In this document: positions 52,394 through 61,829 of the stretch, piece by piece
Numbering within the stretch: position 1 is the stretch's first letter
How the letters are laid out: the number at the start of each line of letters is the position of its first letter
DNA from: Agromyces larvae
Lineage (GTDB): Bacteria; Actinomycetota; Actinomycetes; Actinomycetales; Microbacteriaceae
Direction: 5' to 3'
Assembly: GCF_022811705.1 (NCBI RefSeq)
Contig: NZ_CP094528.1
Location: forward strand, 1,488,001-1,552,000
DNA: 64,000 nt
Position numbers and translations under genes: made by a program
The notes under the pieces: generated by a model
What the model was told of the DNA's origin: nothing
The model's database searches: none
What the model saw: the letters and a program-made list of their open reading frames with translations, nothing else

Positions 52394-52714
52394 GTGACGA
52401 ACCCGCGCCCCACTCCCCTGCCGGCTGCCCGCACCGACCCCCGCGCCGACGCCGCCTACCGCGTGCCCTGGCACGTCGATCGCCGCCACGACCCGTGGTT
52501 CACGCTCGTCAACACGAGCGACGAGCCGCTGAGCGGCGTGCACCTGACCCTCAGCGGCGACGGGCGCCTACTCTGGCGGCCGCTGCTGACCGTGCCGCCC
52601 GGTGGCAGCGTGCCGTTCGTCGTGCACGCCGACGACCCGGCGCGCAACTCGATCGCGTGCGTGCGGTGGTTCCGACCCGACGGCGGCGAGTATCTGTGGC
52701 GGGTGAGCTTCTGA
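52394..52714 (+). CDS. Unidentified small protein
   Basis: A 106-residue protein, beta-rich: YRVPWHVDRRHDPWFTLVNTSDEPLSGVHLTLSGDGRLLWRPLLTVPPGG. It has an immunoglobulin-like look and no signal peptide. GAGAGGA six bases ahead of GTG 52394; the GTG at 52376 is the alternative. The sequence TGAGGATGCCCCG is duplicated just after it at 52711-52742. Confidence 0.6.
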   Translation: MTNPRPTPLPAARTDPRADAAYRVPWHVDRRHDPWFTLVNTSDEPLSGVHLTLSGDGRLLWRPLLTVPPGGSVPFVVHADDPARNSIACVRWFRPDGGEYLWRVSF

Positions 52715-52744
52715 GGATGCCCCGCGCCTGAGGATGCCCCGACT

Positions 52745-54461
52745 ATGATCGCGACCGCCGTGGCGTTCCTCGAGTCCGATCCCGACGACGAGGAGGATCC
52801 TGCTACGCGGGCCGTGCTCCGTCACATCAGGGACGACGTGAAATACGTCGTCGTCGACGAATACCAAGACGTGAACCCGCTGCAGGAGCGGCTGATCTCC
52901 GCCCTCGTCCGATTCGGGGCGAACCTGTGCGTCGTCGGCGACGACGATCAGACGATCTACCAGTGGCGCGGGAGCGAGGTGCGCAACATCCTCGAATTCG
53001 CAGGCCGGCACGATGCGGTACGGACCATCGAGCTCTCCGATAACTTCCGTTCGAGTCGAGGCATCGTCGCCCTTGGGCGCAGCATCGCCGAGCGCATCCC
53101 CGCCGGCGAACGTCTCGCCAAGGGCATGGAGTTCGCATCCCATCAGGTCTGGGAACGAGGCGACCTGCTCGCCCTGACATTCGATGATCTCGGCGCGGAG
53201 GCGAGGTGGATAGCCGACCGAATCGAAGCACTGCGCGGTATCCCATTCTCCGACGACCCCGACGCCGCACCGCGCGGATTGTCATGGTCGGATTGCGCGG
53301 TCTTGTTTCGAACCGTCAAGGATGCGACGCCGCTCGTGGACGAACTCCGGCGCCGTGGCATCCCGTACCTGATCAAAGGGTTGGCTCGGCTCTTCGATGC
53401 ACCGGAGATCGCCGCGGTTTGCGGATTGTTCTCGTACATGGTCGATGAGATCGACGCAGTCACCCTCCAAGAGCGTTTGGTCGCGGCGAACCTGCTTCCT
53501 GAACCCGAGCGATTCCCGCAGGCCATCGCGCTTCTCGACCGATCCCGGCGATTCGACAGCGGTGAACGGTGGGACACGTACAACATCCAGCGGCTCTACC
53601 TCCAGGTGCTCGAGACATTGAACGTGCGGGAGCAGAGCATTCATCCACTGCACACAGTCGTCGTGGGTATCGACCGCGGACACCGGGCTTGCACACCGAG
53701 CGAAACTGACCCCTTCGCCGCCGACCGAGATCCCCGCCGTTCGCATCACGTTCTCGGAGCTCAAGTACCTGTTCGAGTGTCCGTACCAGTTCAAACTCCG
53801 CTTCATGTACGGATTCAACCCGCCGATCCATGAGGCGCTCGGGTACGGAAAGGGTCTGCACGACGCCCTTGCCGAGATGCACAAGCGTGCGATCGACAGG
53901 GACGTACCCGATGTATCGGAAGCCGTCGAACTCGTGGATCGGCACCTCTCCACCCCCTATGCCTACCCCGCGCTACGGTCGCAGCTGCGGAGGTCGGCGA
54001 TCGACGCCATCGAGCGCTACTTCGCCGTGCACGGCGATGACCTGACGCGCACCGTTCATGCCGAGAAGCAGATTCGCGTGCAGGTCGCTCCCGGCGTCAC
54101 CGTCGACGGGCGGATCGACCTCATTCGTCGACTCGAAACCGATGAAGTCGCCATCGTCGATTTCAAGTCGACCGCGCGCGCGCAACCCGAAGACGTCACA
54201 CGGGATCAGCTCCATGTGTACGCCCTCGGCTATCGCGAACTCACCAGTGAGTCAGCGGATCTCATCGAGGTGTTGATCCTCGACGAACGCGGCCGCACCA
54301 CGCGCGAGCAGGTCGTCGATCCGATTCTCGAGGGAGTACGCGAGAAGATCGAGGCGGTTGCCGACGACATCCGAGCGAACCGCTACGCATGTACTCACGA
54401 TCACACCGGCGACCGAGCCAACGATGACCTGGCCTGGCTCTGCGCACCGGTCCGGCGCTGA
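52745..54461 (+). pseudogene. Decayed UvrD-like helicase/PD-(D/E)XK nuclease gene
   Basis: Two fragments of one large gene. Frame A (52745-53640) begins mid-domain: motif II VVVDEYQDVN, motif III CVVGDDDQTIYQWRGSE and motif IV LSDNFRSSRG of a UvrD-like helicase, but no Walker A (motif I) precedes it, and motifs V and VI are gone. Then, in another frame (from 53737), ITFSELKYLFECPYQFKLRFMYGFNPPIHEALGYGKGLHDALAEMHKRA and VDGRIDLIRR..VAIVDFKST give a RecB-type nuclease with its C-terminal Cys. So the 5' part is lost and the middle is deleted/frameshifted. Not expected to work as a helicase. Confidence 0.85.
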
Positions 54462-54508
54462 CTGATCTGACTTCAGCAGACTCGCCGGGGCGACAGGGCG
54501 AGTGTTGT

Positions 54509-55111
54509 CTACTCGAGCTCGCCCCACCCGAGCGCGTCGCGTAGCACGCGCGTTTCGGCGTCGAGCACGTCCTCGGGCTTATCGGCATCCTCCCGCACCC
54601 GCAGGCGACCGCTGAGCAGCCGTGCACGGTGGAGGTCGTCGGCATCGCCCTGCTGCGCCTGCGTCGCACCGATGGTGAACCACCGTTCAGCGAGCGCGAG
54701 CTCGTCGTGGTGCTCGAAGGCTTCGGCGATCCGTTCCGTGAGCACCCAATCACCGAGGCGAGCGGTGCGAATCTCGTCGGCGAGTTCGATGGCCGCATCC
54801 CGCTCGCCCGATTCGAGCTTCATCTCGATCATGAGCGGGTGCGCTTCGAACAGCTCTGCGTCGGCCTGGCCCGAGGCCGCCTCGGCGAGGTTCCACGCCT
54901 CGTCGTGGTCTCCGATGTCGAAGAGGTGTTCCGCAGCGACGAGGAGCAGATACGCGCGGGTGACGCGGTCGCCGAGTTCGTACTTCTCGCGGTCGGTCGC
55001 CCACTCGATGAGCGTGCCCACCCGCGAACGCAGCTGCTCGTCTCGGTTGCGCTTGTCGAGCCGAGTGAACTCGAGGTCGTACACGTCGTCGCTGGTGATG
55101 ATCTGTGGCAC
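54509..55111 (-). CDS. Unidentified TPR-like helical protein
   Basis: A 200-residue helical protein (VTRAYLLLVAAEHLFDIGDHDEAWNLAEAASGQ, LALAERWFTIGATQAQQGDADDLHRARLLSG) with two or three TPR-like helical pairs. Acidic and cytosolic. GTG at 55111 is six bases after TACACT. Function unknown; it might bind a partner. Confidence 0.75.
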   Translation of the reverse strand: MPQIITSDDVYDLEFTRLDKRNRDEQLRSRVGTLIEWATDREKYELGDRVTRAYLLLVAAEHLFDIGDHDEAWNLAEAASGQADAELFEAHPLMIEMKLESGERDAAIELADEIRTARLGDWVLTERIAEAFEHHDELALAERWFTIGATQAQQGDADDLHRARLLSGRLRVREDADKPEDVLDAETRVLRDALGWGELE

Positions 55112-55173
55112 GCAGCAAGTGTACGGATCTCCGCTCTCGCGAGTCATCCGCCGCTACGCCCACCGACCAGCGG

Positions 55174-55452
55174 TCATCCCCCACCCAGTTCATCGCAGGT
55201 CGCGAGTTCCCAAAGACCGGCATCGTCACCGCGACCCCACTGCTCGAACTCATCCGGATAGTTCTGCATGCAAGGCTGATGCCGACCCTCATGCCCGCAC
55301 CCGACGCCGGTGTCGGCGAAGTCGCCTTCGATCCCCTCCTCCCCACCAGACCGGTACGCGCGGTGTATCCACAATCCGGGGGAACCCCGACCACGCCTCC
55401 CGCACCATTGCCAGACTCCAATCGCCCCCGCACAATGAAGGAGTGATGGCAC
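55174..55452 (-). CDS. Possible small Cys-rich protein or fragment
   Basis: In the 334-base gap between 55111 and 55446 the minus strand holds an open frame ending CGHEGRHQPCMQNYPDEFEQWGRGDDAGLWELATCDELGGG. The Cys/His content (Cys-x-His...Cys...Cys) looks like a real protein end, but the first 40 residues do not, and the start overlaps the neighbouring gene. It may be a fragment of a lost gene. Confidence 0.3.
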   Translation of the reverse strand: MPSLLHCAGAIGVWQWCGRRGRGSPGLWIHRAYRSGGEEGIEGDFADTGVGCGHEGRHQPCMQNYPDEFEQWGRGDDAGLWELATCDELGGG

Positions 55453-55772
55453 TGAACGACGCGCAGATTTGGACGATCATCGGCATCCTCGCGGCCGCCT
55501 TCGTCGGCACCATCACGGTGACGACCCAGCTCATGATGCGCGCGTTCACCGCACAGCTCACCGGGCTCGGTCGACAGGTCGAGAGCTCGCACGCGATGCT
55601 CGACCTCAAGATCGATCACCTCCGAGAGCACCTCACCGACCGCCTCCAACGCGTCGAGACACGGCTCGACGGCGTTGAAACCCGACTCGACAAGGTCGAG
55701 CACCGGTTCGACTCGCTCGACCGCGACATGCAGGCGATCGCACGCCGCGTGTTCCCCACCGAACCCGACTGA
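55446..55772 (+). CDS. Membrane-anchored coiled-coil protein
   Basis: A 108-residue protein with one N-terminal helix (WTIIGILAAAFVGTITVTTQLMM) and a long coiled coil (DRLQRVETRLDGVETRLDKVEHRFDSLDRD). AAGGAG is two bases from ATG at 55446; the GTG one codon earlier is not favoured. Orientation suggests the coil is cytosolic. Role unknown. Confidence 0.7.
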   Translation: MALNDAQIWTIIGILAAAFVGTITVTTQLMMRAFTAQLTGLGRQVESSHAMLDLKIDHLREHLTDRLQRVETRLDGVETRLDKVEHRFDSLDRDMQAIARRVFPTEPD

Positions 55773-55818
55773 CCACTCAGCGGAGCCGGCTCCGCGGGGA
55801 GGGCGCACCGCTCGCGCC

Positions 55819-56376
55819 CTACCCCGCCAGATCCTCCTCGGGCTCCCCCGCCTGCTCGGCGCGCTCACCCTCGGTGTCGTGGTCATCCAGGTCGGGGTCG
55901 CCGGCGTGCAACGCGGCGAACCGCTCCCACTCAGCCATCAGGTGGTCAACCGCGGCGTGGAACCGCGCGGTCGTGACCCCGGGCGTCGTGTCGCCGAAGT
56001 ACCGGGTCACCCAGTACTGCAGCCGCGACAGCGCCTCGGGATCATGGGCGACCTCGTCGACGCGGGCGAGCATCGCGGCGCCGCGGTCGGCGGCTGGCGG
56101 CTGGCGAAGCATCCGGCCCGGCCTCGAGCCACTCGCACGCCTGGAGGTACCCACCGGTGTCGATCTGCGCCTCGCGCGCAACCGGCTTCGTGATGAGCAG
56201 CGGCTTGCCGGCCGCGAGCCGGTCGTAGACCATCGCCGAGATGTCGACGATCGCGACGTCGGCGGCGGCGAACTGCCAGCCCAGGTCGGGACCGTCGTCG
56301 AAGATGTGGTGCGCCGCAGGGTCGGCGACGTTCGCGGCCTCGAGCGCGGCGATGATCGCCCTGTTCGCCGCCGCGT
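55819..56376 (-). pseudogene. Partial duplicate of glycerophosphotransferase gene
   Basis: The last 560 bases of the gene at 57431 are copied here almost exactly. A seven-base duplication (GCGGCTG near 56095) shifts the frame after ASPAA, and homology ends abruptly near 56376. No start codon belongs to it. Non-functional. Confidence 0.9.
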
Positions 56377-56536
56377 AGCGGCTGCTCGACCCCCACGCGA
56401 GTTGAGAGCGCCAGCCGGCCCGTTCACGACACCCCGCGAAACACTCGATGCCGCCCGCCACCAGTCGCGCGCTCGGAGGATCCCAGGCGGAACACACAGG
56501 TCGGCGTTCATGTCGAGATCTGCCAGTCTTGATCCC

Positions 56537-57319
56537 ATGAGCGACCCCGACGCCGACGCCGCCGACTCCCCCGTACCGACGACCCGCTCGGTGTGGGACT
56601 ACGTGAAGCCCACCGCGGCACCGACGTTGAGCACGCCGAGCGTGGCCTCGGTCGCCTCCGCCGAGCCGGCCGTGCCCGCAGCCGACTCCGCTGAGCCGGC
56701 CGCCTCGGCCTCCGCCTCGGCCTCCGCTCAGACCTTCGCCGCCGCCGATCCGGCGAAGATCGTCGAGGATGCCACGGCGCGCGCCGTGGCATCCGTACCC
56801 GCCAACCTGCAGCAGACGGTCTCGACCGCGTTCGAAGCGCTGCCGGCCGCCGTGCAGGATCGCGCCGCCGCCGCAGCGACGAGCGCCGCCGCCACGGCAA
56901 GCGCGTACGCCGAACAGGCGGTCGCGAACGTGCAGCGCACCGTCGCGAACGCGCAGCGCGCCACCGCCGCACCGCTACCGACCCCGCCGACCCTCCCCGA
57001 GGTCCCTCGGTACGGCGAGTACGCCGCCACCCGCCCCGGCAGGGGCCCCGCGCCTACCGGCACCGCCACCACCGCCAACCCTGGCACTGGCGCGGCCATC
57101 GCCTCGATCGTGCTCGCCGTCCTCGGCGGGGTGTTCGCGCTGATCCCGATCCTCAGCTACGTCGCCGTCGCGGGCGCGATCTTCGGCATCACCCTCGGAA
57201 ACCGGGCGAAGCGCGCCGGCTCCGCAGCGGGTACGGCCGGCGTGGCGCTGTCAGTGCTGACGCTCATCTTCAGCGTCATCACGTCCATTGCGTACACCGC
57301 GGTTTTCGCGTCGATGTAG
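56537..57319 (+). CDS. DUF4190-like membrane protein
   Basis: A 260-residue protein: 180 residues of Ala/Ser/Thr/Pro-rich low complexity, some helical (VVEDATARAVASVPANLQQT), followed by GTGAAIASIVLAVLGGVFALIPILSYVAVAGAIFGITLGNRAKR and a last helix, the DUF4190 pair of membrane segments. Trapped between the two copies of the duplicated sequence, it could be lost by recombination between them. Function unknown. Confidence 0.75.
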   Translation: MSDPDADAADSPVPTTRSVWDYVKPTAAPTLSTPSVASVASAEPAVPAADSAEPAASASASASAQTFAAADPAKIVEDATARAVASVPANLQQTVSTAFEALPAAVQDRAAAAATSAAATASAYAEQAVANVQRTVANAQRATAAPLPTPPTLPEVPRYGEYAATRPGRGPAPTGTATTANPGTGAAIASIVLAVLGGVFALIPILSYVAVAGAIFGITLGNRAKRAGSAAGTAGVALSVLTLIFSVITSIAYTAVFASM

Positions 57320-57412
57320 CGATCCAGCGATCAAAGCGATCCAACGACCAAGCGATCCAACGACCAAGCGATCCAGCGATCCAGCGACCAAGCGATCCAG
57401 CGCTGAAGCGAC
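57319..57412. repeat. Short tandem repeat of AGCGATCC and AACGACCA units
   Basis: About twelve 8-base units, mixing GCGATCCA and GCGACCAA-like sequence, right after the DUF4190-like gene. Likely unstable by slippage. Confidence 0.8.
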
Positions 57413-57430
57413 CTCGGCACCGCGCGCGCC

Positions 57431-58768
57431 CTACCCCGCCAGATCCTCCTCGGGCTCCCCCGCCTGCTCGGCGCGCTCACCCTCGGTGTCGTGGTCATCC
57501 AGGTCGGGGTCGCCGGCGTGCAACGCGGCGAACCGCTCCCACTCAGCCATCAGGTGGTCGACCGCGGCGTGGAACCGCGCGGTCGTGACCCCGGGCGTCG
57601 TGTCGCCGAAGTACCGGGTCACCCAGTACTGCAGCCGCGACAGCGCCTCGGCATCATGGGCGACCTCGTCGACGCGGGCGAGCATCGCGGCGCCGCGGTC
57701 GGCGGCTGGCGAAGCATCCGGCCCGGCCTCGAGCCACTCGCACGCCTGGAGGTACCCACCGGTGTCGATCTGCGCCTCGCGCGCAACCGGCTTCGTGATG
57801 AGCAGCGGCTTGCCGGCCGCGAGCCGGTCGTAGACCATCGCCGAGATGTCGACGATCGCGACGTCGGCGGCAGCGAGCTGCCAGCCCAGGTCGGGTCCGT
57901 CGTCGAAGATGTGGTGCGCCGCAGGGTCGGCGACGTTCGCGGCCTCGAGCGCGGCGATGATCGCCCGGTTCGCCGCCGCATAGGCGTCGCCGACGACGCC
58001 CGACCGGGGGTGCGGACGGTAGATCACGCGATGCCGACCGCTCGCGAGCAGCGCGTTCACGAGGTCGACGCCGTGCGATGCGATCGACCCGTACGCAGCG
58101 GCGGCGCGGTCGCCCTCCCACGTGGGGGCGTAGAGCACGACTTCGCGCCCGTCGGCGGGGTACGGAAGCTCGCGGCCGTCGAGGTAGTGGTCGGCCTGCG
58201 GCCGCCCGATCGGGATGGCGCGCTTGTCGAAGTCGTAGTCCCAGAGCACCTTGTCGAGGCGGGCCCGCGCTGCATCGCCCGCGATGAGCGCGTAGTCGTA
58301 CGCCTTGAACTGGTTGGTGGTCATGTACATCTTGTCGGACTCGCCGTGGTTGATGAACACGTGCCAGCGACGCCCGTAGCGCATCATCTGGAAGTTCTTC
58401 GCGTTCTGGTTCACGTAGAACACGATGTGCAGGTCCTGCTCGTGGATGACCCGCTCGAGGTCTGCGACGCGTCGCACGTACGCGACCGGCAGCGGCGACT
58501 CGTCGAGCAGCGCGAGCGCCGCACCCGACGCACGGCTCAGGATCACGACCGGATACGTCTCAGCGAGCTCGGCCAGCGGCTTGTACCACTGCCGCAACTG
58601 GTAGAGGTTCACCTTGCCGTCGGCGAAGTACACGCCGATCTTGAAGCGGTGCGGCTCGAGCGGCGCCTGCATCGCGAGCCGCGCCTGGAGGTCGCGCTGC
58701 GCCCTGCGGTTGCGCAGGATGCTCCGCGCGAGCTTCACCGCGCGACGCGCGTCCGTCCGGAGTCCCAT
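57431..58768 (-). CDS. CDP-glycerol glycerophosphotransferase-like enzyme
   Basis: A 445-residue peripheral membrane enzyme of the TagF/TagB fold: FKIGVYFADGKVNLYQLRQWYKPLAELAETYPVVILSR, a central HGESDKMYMTTNQFKAYDYALIAGD, then VVLYAPTWEGDRAAAAYGSI and RVIYRPHPRSGVVG, and VAIVDISAMVYDRLAAGKPLLI. These are the CDP-glycerol binding motifs of glycerophosphate polymerases. Its acidic C-terminal tail carries repeats of Glu/Asp. It probably makes a poly(glycerophosphate) or related wall polymer exported by the 47.9-kb ABC pair. Confidence 0.85.
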   Translation of the reverse strand: MGLRTDARRAVKLARSILRNRRAQRDLQARLAMQAPLEPHRFKIGVYFADGKVNLYQLRQWYKPLAELAETYPVVILSRASGAALALLDESPLPVAYVRRVADLERVIHEQDLHIVFYVNQNAKNFQMMRYGRRWHVFINHGESDKMYMTTNQFKAYDYALIAGDAARARLDKVLWDYDFDKRAIPIGRPQADHYLDGRELPYPADGREVVLYAPTWEGDRAAAAYGSIASHGVDLVNALLASGRHRVIYRPHPRSGVVGDAYAAANRAIIAALEAANVADPAAHHIFDDGPDLGWQLAAADVAIVDISAMVYDRLAAGKPLLITKPVAREAQIDTGGYLQACEWLEAGPDASPAADRGAAMLARVDEVAHDAEALSRLQYWVTRYFGDTTPGVTTARFHAAVDHLMAEWERFAALHAGDPDLDDHDTEGERAEQAGEPEEDLAG

Positions 58769-58929
58769 TCGTTCAAGGGTAGCGATGGGCTCCGAACGGA
58801 TGCTCCGCGCGCGCCCATGCGCGCGCGACCGAGAGCCGATCGTTACCACGGCTCCGCGGTCGAGTGGCGACCGGCGGAGGAACGGCGCTGCGCCCTCCTC
58901 GACCAGCGGAGCCGAGGGGCTGCGGGGGC

Positions 58930-59901
58930 TCAGATCACCGGGAGGCGACCGGCACGGGTCATCCGCCACACGGTGCGCCAGCGCATCCGGCGCCGCCCGC
59001 CCGGGTCCTCGCGCCAGCCGGCGACCCACCCGCCGAACCAGGCGCGCAGCGCCGTGGGGCGTCTCGCCCACCGCAGCACCTGGATCGCCGTCCACGAGCC
59101 GACGTAGCAGGGCGCCAGGATCGCGGGCAGGTTGCGCTTGGCGAGCCAGACCCGGTTGCGGGCGTTGAGCCGGTAGTACTCGGCGTGGCGTGCGGGATCG
59201 ATGACCGGATGCCCCGCCTCGAGATCGCCCGCGTACCAGGCGATGCGGCCCGCATCCCAGACCCGCCACGCCAGTTCGATGCCCTCGTGCGCGTAGAAGT
59301 ACGGGTCGCCCCAGCCGCCGACGCGGTCGAACACGGCGCGCGGCATGAGCACCGCGCCCTCCCAGCAGGAGAACACGGGCGAGGATGCCGCGGCGTCGCC
59401 CTTGCGGATCCGCGGGATCCACCGCCGCGGCGAGGTGAGCCCGGTCGGGTCGACCACGCGCGGCTGGATGAGCCCGATCTCGGGGCGCGCGCGCAGCAGC
59501 GCGACGCCGCGGGCGAGGAAGTCGTCGGCCGGTAGGAACGCGTCGTCGTCGAGGAAGAAGACGTACTCTCCCGACACGTGCGGCACACCCCGGTTGCGGC
59601 CCGCCGGGATGCCGAGGTTCTCGGGCAGGTGCACGGGCGTCACGCCGTCGGGCAACGCGGGCGACGACGTCGCCGGGTCCCAGCCGTTGCCCACGACGGC
59701 GACGTCGACGGTCACGTCGCGCTGGGCGAGGACGCTGCGGATGCCCCGGGCGAGGTCGTCGGGCCGCGTGCCCATCGTGAGCACGACCACACCGACCCGG
59801 GGCGCAGCCCCGCCCCCCGAGGGTCGCCGAGCCGGTCGAAGCGGACCGCCCCCATCGACCCGCTCGGGGAGCCCGTCGCCGGGGTGTTCAGGCCCGGACA
59901 C
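58930..59901 (-). CDS. Family 2 glycosyltransferase
   Basis: A 323-residue GT-A enzyme: VGVVVLTMGTRPDDLARGIRSVLAQ, VHLPENLGIPAGRNRGVPHVSGEYVFFLDDDAFLP with the DXD-type metal site, then FSCWEGAVLMPRAVFDRVGGWGDPYFYAHEGIELAWRVWDAGR. About 38 N-terminal residues are Pro/Gly-rich and carry DNA resembling the REP family. It starts in the end of the CDP-alcohol transferase gene (14-base overlap). Confidence 0.9.
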   Translation of the reverse strand: MSGPEHPGDGLPERVDGGGPLRPARRPSGGGAAPRVGVVVLTMGTRPDDLARGIRSVLAQRDVTVDVAVVGNGWDPATSSPALPDGVTPVHLPENLGIPAGRNRGVPHVSGEYVFFLDDDAFLPADDFLARGVALLRARPEIGLIQPRVVDPTGLTSPRRWIPRIRKGDAAASSPVFSCWEGAVLMPRAVFDRVGGWGDPYFYAHEGIELAWRVWDAGRIAWYAGDLEAGHPVIDPARHAEYYRLNARNRVWLAKRNLPAILAPCYVGSWTAIQVLRWARRPTALRAWFGGWVAGWREDPGGRRRMRWRTVWRMTRAGRLPVI

Positions 59902-60700
59902 GGCGGCTCGCCAGGATCGCGACGAAGTGCCCGACCAGCGCGAGGATCGCGAGCGGAACCAGCACGACGACGACCCCGCGGTCGGTGAGCGGCTGCCCGG
60001 CGAACAACCCGATCACGGCCGCTGCGAACGCGATGAGCGTGAGCTCCACCGAGTGGTAGAGCCGGTGGAAGGGCACGAACCGCGCCGCCCGACGCAGCTT
60101 CGCGACGAGCCCGCCGCGCGGCGCGGTCTCGCCGTGGGTGTCGGCGAGCTTCGGCAGACCGGCGTTGGCCCGGGCGACGTGCACCATGTCGTTGAGCGCC
60201 TTGTTCAGCACGATGACGAGCGCGAGCAGGGTGCCGAGCGTCGTCCAGAGGAAGTCGCCGGGGAATTCGAGCGGGTACGCCGCGGCCCGGATGCCGAGCG
60301 CGATCGGGATGAGGGCCTCGGTCGAGTAGTGGCCCACCTTGTCGAGGAATACGCCGGCGGGCGACGACGTGCGCCGCCATCGGGCGACCTCGCCGTCGCA
60401 GCAGTCGACGAGCATCTGCAGCTGGCCGAGCACGACGGCCAGCAGCGCCCCCCAGATGCCGGGGATGAGCAGCGCGGCGGCCGTGGACCAGCCGACCAGG
60501 ATCATCAGCCCGGTCACGCCGTTCGCGCTGATGCGCGTCTTCAGCAGCATCCACGTGAGGTACGGCGAGATGTTGCGCAGATACAGCGATGCCGTCCAGT
60601 GCTCGGCATTGCGGCGGCTGCGCACCTCGGGGGGCTGCGCCACCGCCCTGAGCTCGGCGATGCTCGACGGACGACGGGTGACCGGATCGGTCTCGGACAT
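59888..60700 (-). CDS. CDP-alcohol phosphatidyltransferase-like enzyme
   Basis: A 270-residue membrane protein with six helices. LQMLVDCCDGEVARWRRTSSPAGVFLDKVGHYSTE is the family motif D-x2-D-G-x2-A-R-x8-G-x3-D-x3-D, but the last Asp is His. It moves a phospho-alcohol from CDP to an acceptor. The 3' end overlaps the next glycosyltransferase gene. It probably adds a lipid or polyol part to the wall polymer. Confidence 0.88.
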   Translation of the reverse strand: MSETDPVTRRPSSIAELRAVAQPPEVRSRRNAEHWTASLYLRNISPYLTWMLLKTRISANGVTGLMILVGWSTAAALLIPGIWGALLAVVLGQLQMLVDCCDGEVARWRRTSSPAGVFLDKVGHYSTEALIPIALGIRAAAYPLEFPGDFLWTTLGTLLALVIVLNKALNDMVHVARANAGLPKLADTHGETAPRGGLVAKLRRAARFVPFHRLYHSVELTLIAFAAAVIGLFAGQPLTDRGVVVVLVPLAILALVGHFVAILASRRVRA

Positions 60701-60702
60701 CG

Positions 60703-61758
60703 TCACCTTCCCGTGTGCCTGGCGATGTTGCTCGTCAGCGCAAGGAAGCCGAGTACGAACCCGACCCCCCAGCTGACGTGGATGCAGGGCAAGACTACGA
60801 GAAACCACGCCGCTGTGCCCGCGCCGCGTCCGCGCGCGTACACGAGCGTGGCGGCCGCCACGAACAGCAGGTAGACGAGCGGCACCGTCAAGCCGACGAG
60901 CAGCCAGGGCGCAGCGCCCATCGCGAGCTGCACGAGGCCGCCGATGCCGGCGAGCAGTCCGAGCGTGACGCCGAGCACCATCGCCGGCGGAATGAAATAC
61001 CGGATGCCGTTGGACGCGGGGAACCGGCGTGCGAGCTCGCCCCGCCACATCCCGGTCGAGAACATCTGCCGGGCGAGCCGGTCGAGGCTCGACCGCGGAC
61101 GGTACATGACCGCCAGCTCGGGGGTGAACCACACCGTGCCACCGGTTTCGCGCAGGCGCCGGTTGAGCTCCCAGTCCTGCCCGCGCTTGATGCCCTCGTC
61201 GAACAGCCCGACGCGTTCGAGCGCGCCGCGGCGGAACACGCCGAGGTAGACCGTGTCGGCCGGCCCCTCGTCGCCGCCCACGTGGAACGACCCGCCGCCG
61301 AGCCCGACCTTCGTCGTGTACGCCAGCGCCACCGCACGCTCGAACGGCGTCTCGCCGTGCGCATCCATGATGCCGCCGACGTTGTCGGCGCCGGTGCGCT
61401 CGAGCGTGGCGACCGCGATGCGGGTGTACTCGGGCGGCAGCATCGAGTGCGAGTCGACCCGGACGACGACGGGATACCTCGCGGCCCGGATGCCGATGTT
61501 GAGGCCGGCCGGCGTCGAACCGACCTCGTTGTCGAGGACGCGCACGCGCGCGTCGCGCGCGGCGAGATCGGCGACGAGTTCGGCGGTTCCGTCGATGGAC
61601 GGGCCGAGTGCGATGAGCACTTCGACCGGGCCGTCGTAGTGCTGCTCGAGGATGGACTCGACGGCGGCCCTCACATGGGACACGTCGTTCAAGACCGGCA
61701 TCACGTAGGAGACGCCCTCAGTCGGCGACGGGGTCGCCTCGGGGGTCGCGTCGGGCAT
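60703..61758 (-). CDS. Family 2 glycosyltransferase with C-terminal helices
   Basis: A 351-residue enzyme: VSYVMPVLNDVSHVRAAVESILEQHYDGPVEVLIALGPSIDGTAEL, the DXD in VVVRVDSHSMLP, and RVGLFDEGIKRGQDWELNRRLRETGG. After residue 250 there are three helices (YFIPPAMVLGVTLGLLAGIGGLVQLAMGAAPWLLVG...), as in wall-polymer glycosyltransferases. First of the leftward four-gene set. Confidence 0.92.
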   Translation of the reverse strand: MPDATPEATPSPTEGVSYVMPVLNDVSHVRAAVESILEQHYDGPVEVLIALGPSIDGTAELVADLAARDARVRVLDNEVGSTPAGLNIGIRAARYPVVVRVDSHSMLPPEYTRIAVATLERTGADNVGGIMDAHGETPFERAVALAYTTKVGLGGGSFHVGGDEGPADTVYLGVFRRGALERVGLFDEGIKRGQDWELNRRLRETGGTVWFTPELAVMYRPRSSLDRLARQMFSTGMWRGELARRFPASNGIRYFIPPAMVLGVTLGLLAGIGGLVQLAMGAAPWLLVGLTVPLVYLLFVAAATLVYARGRGAGTAAWFLVVLPCIHVSWGVGFVLGFLALTSNIARHTGR

Positions 61759-61829
61759 GTTCCTCACTCGGGCTCGGTCGATCGAGCCTACCAGCCGGGT
61801 CGGTCGCGACCCGGATCGGATGCCCCGGG

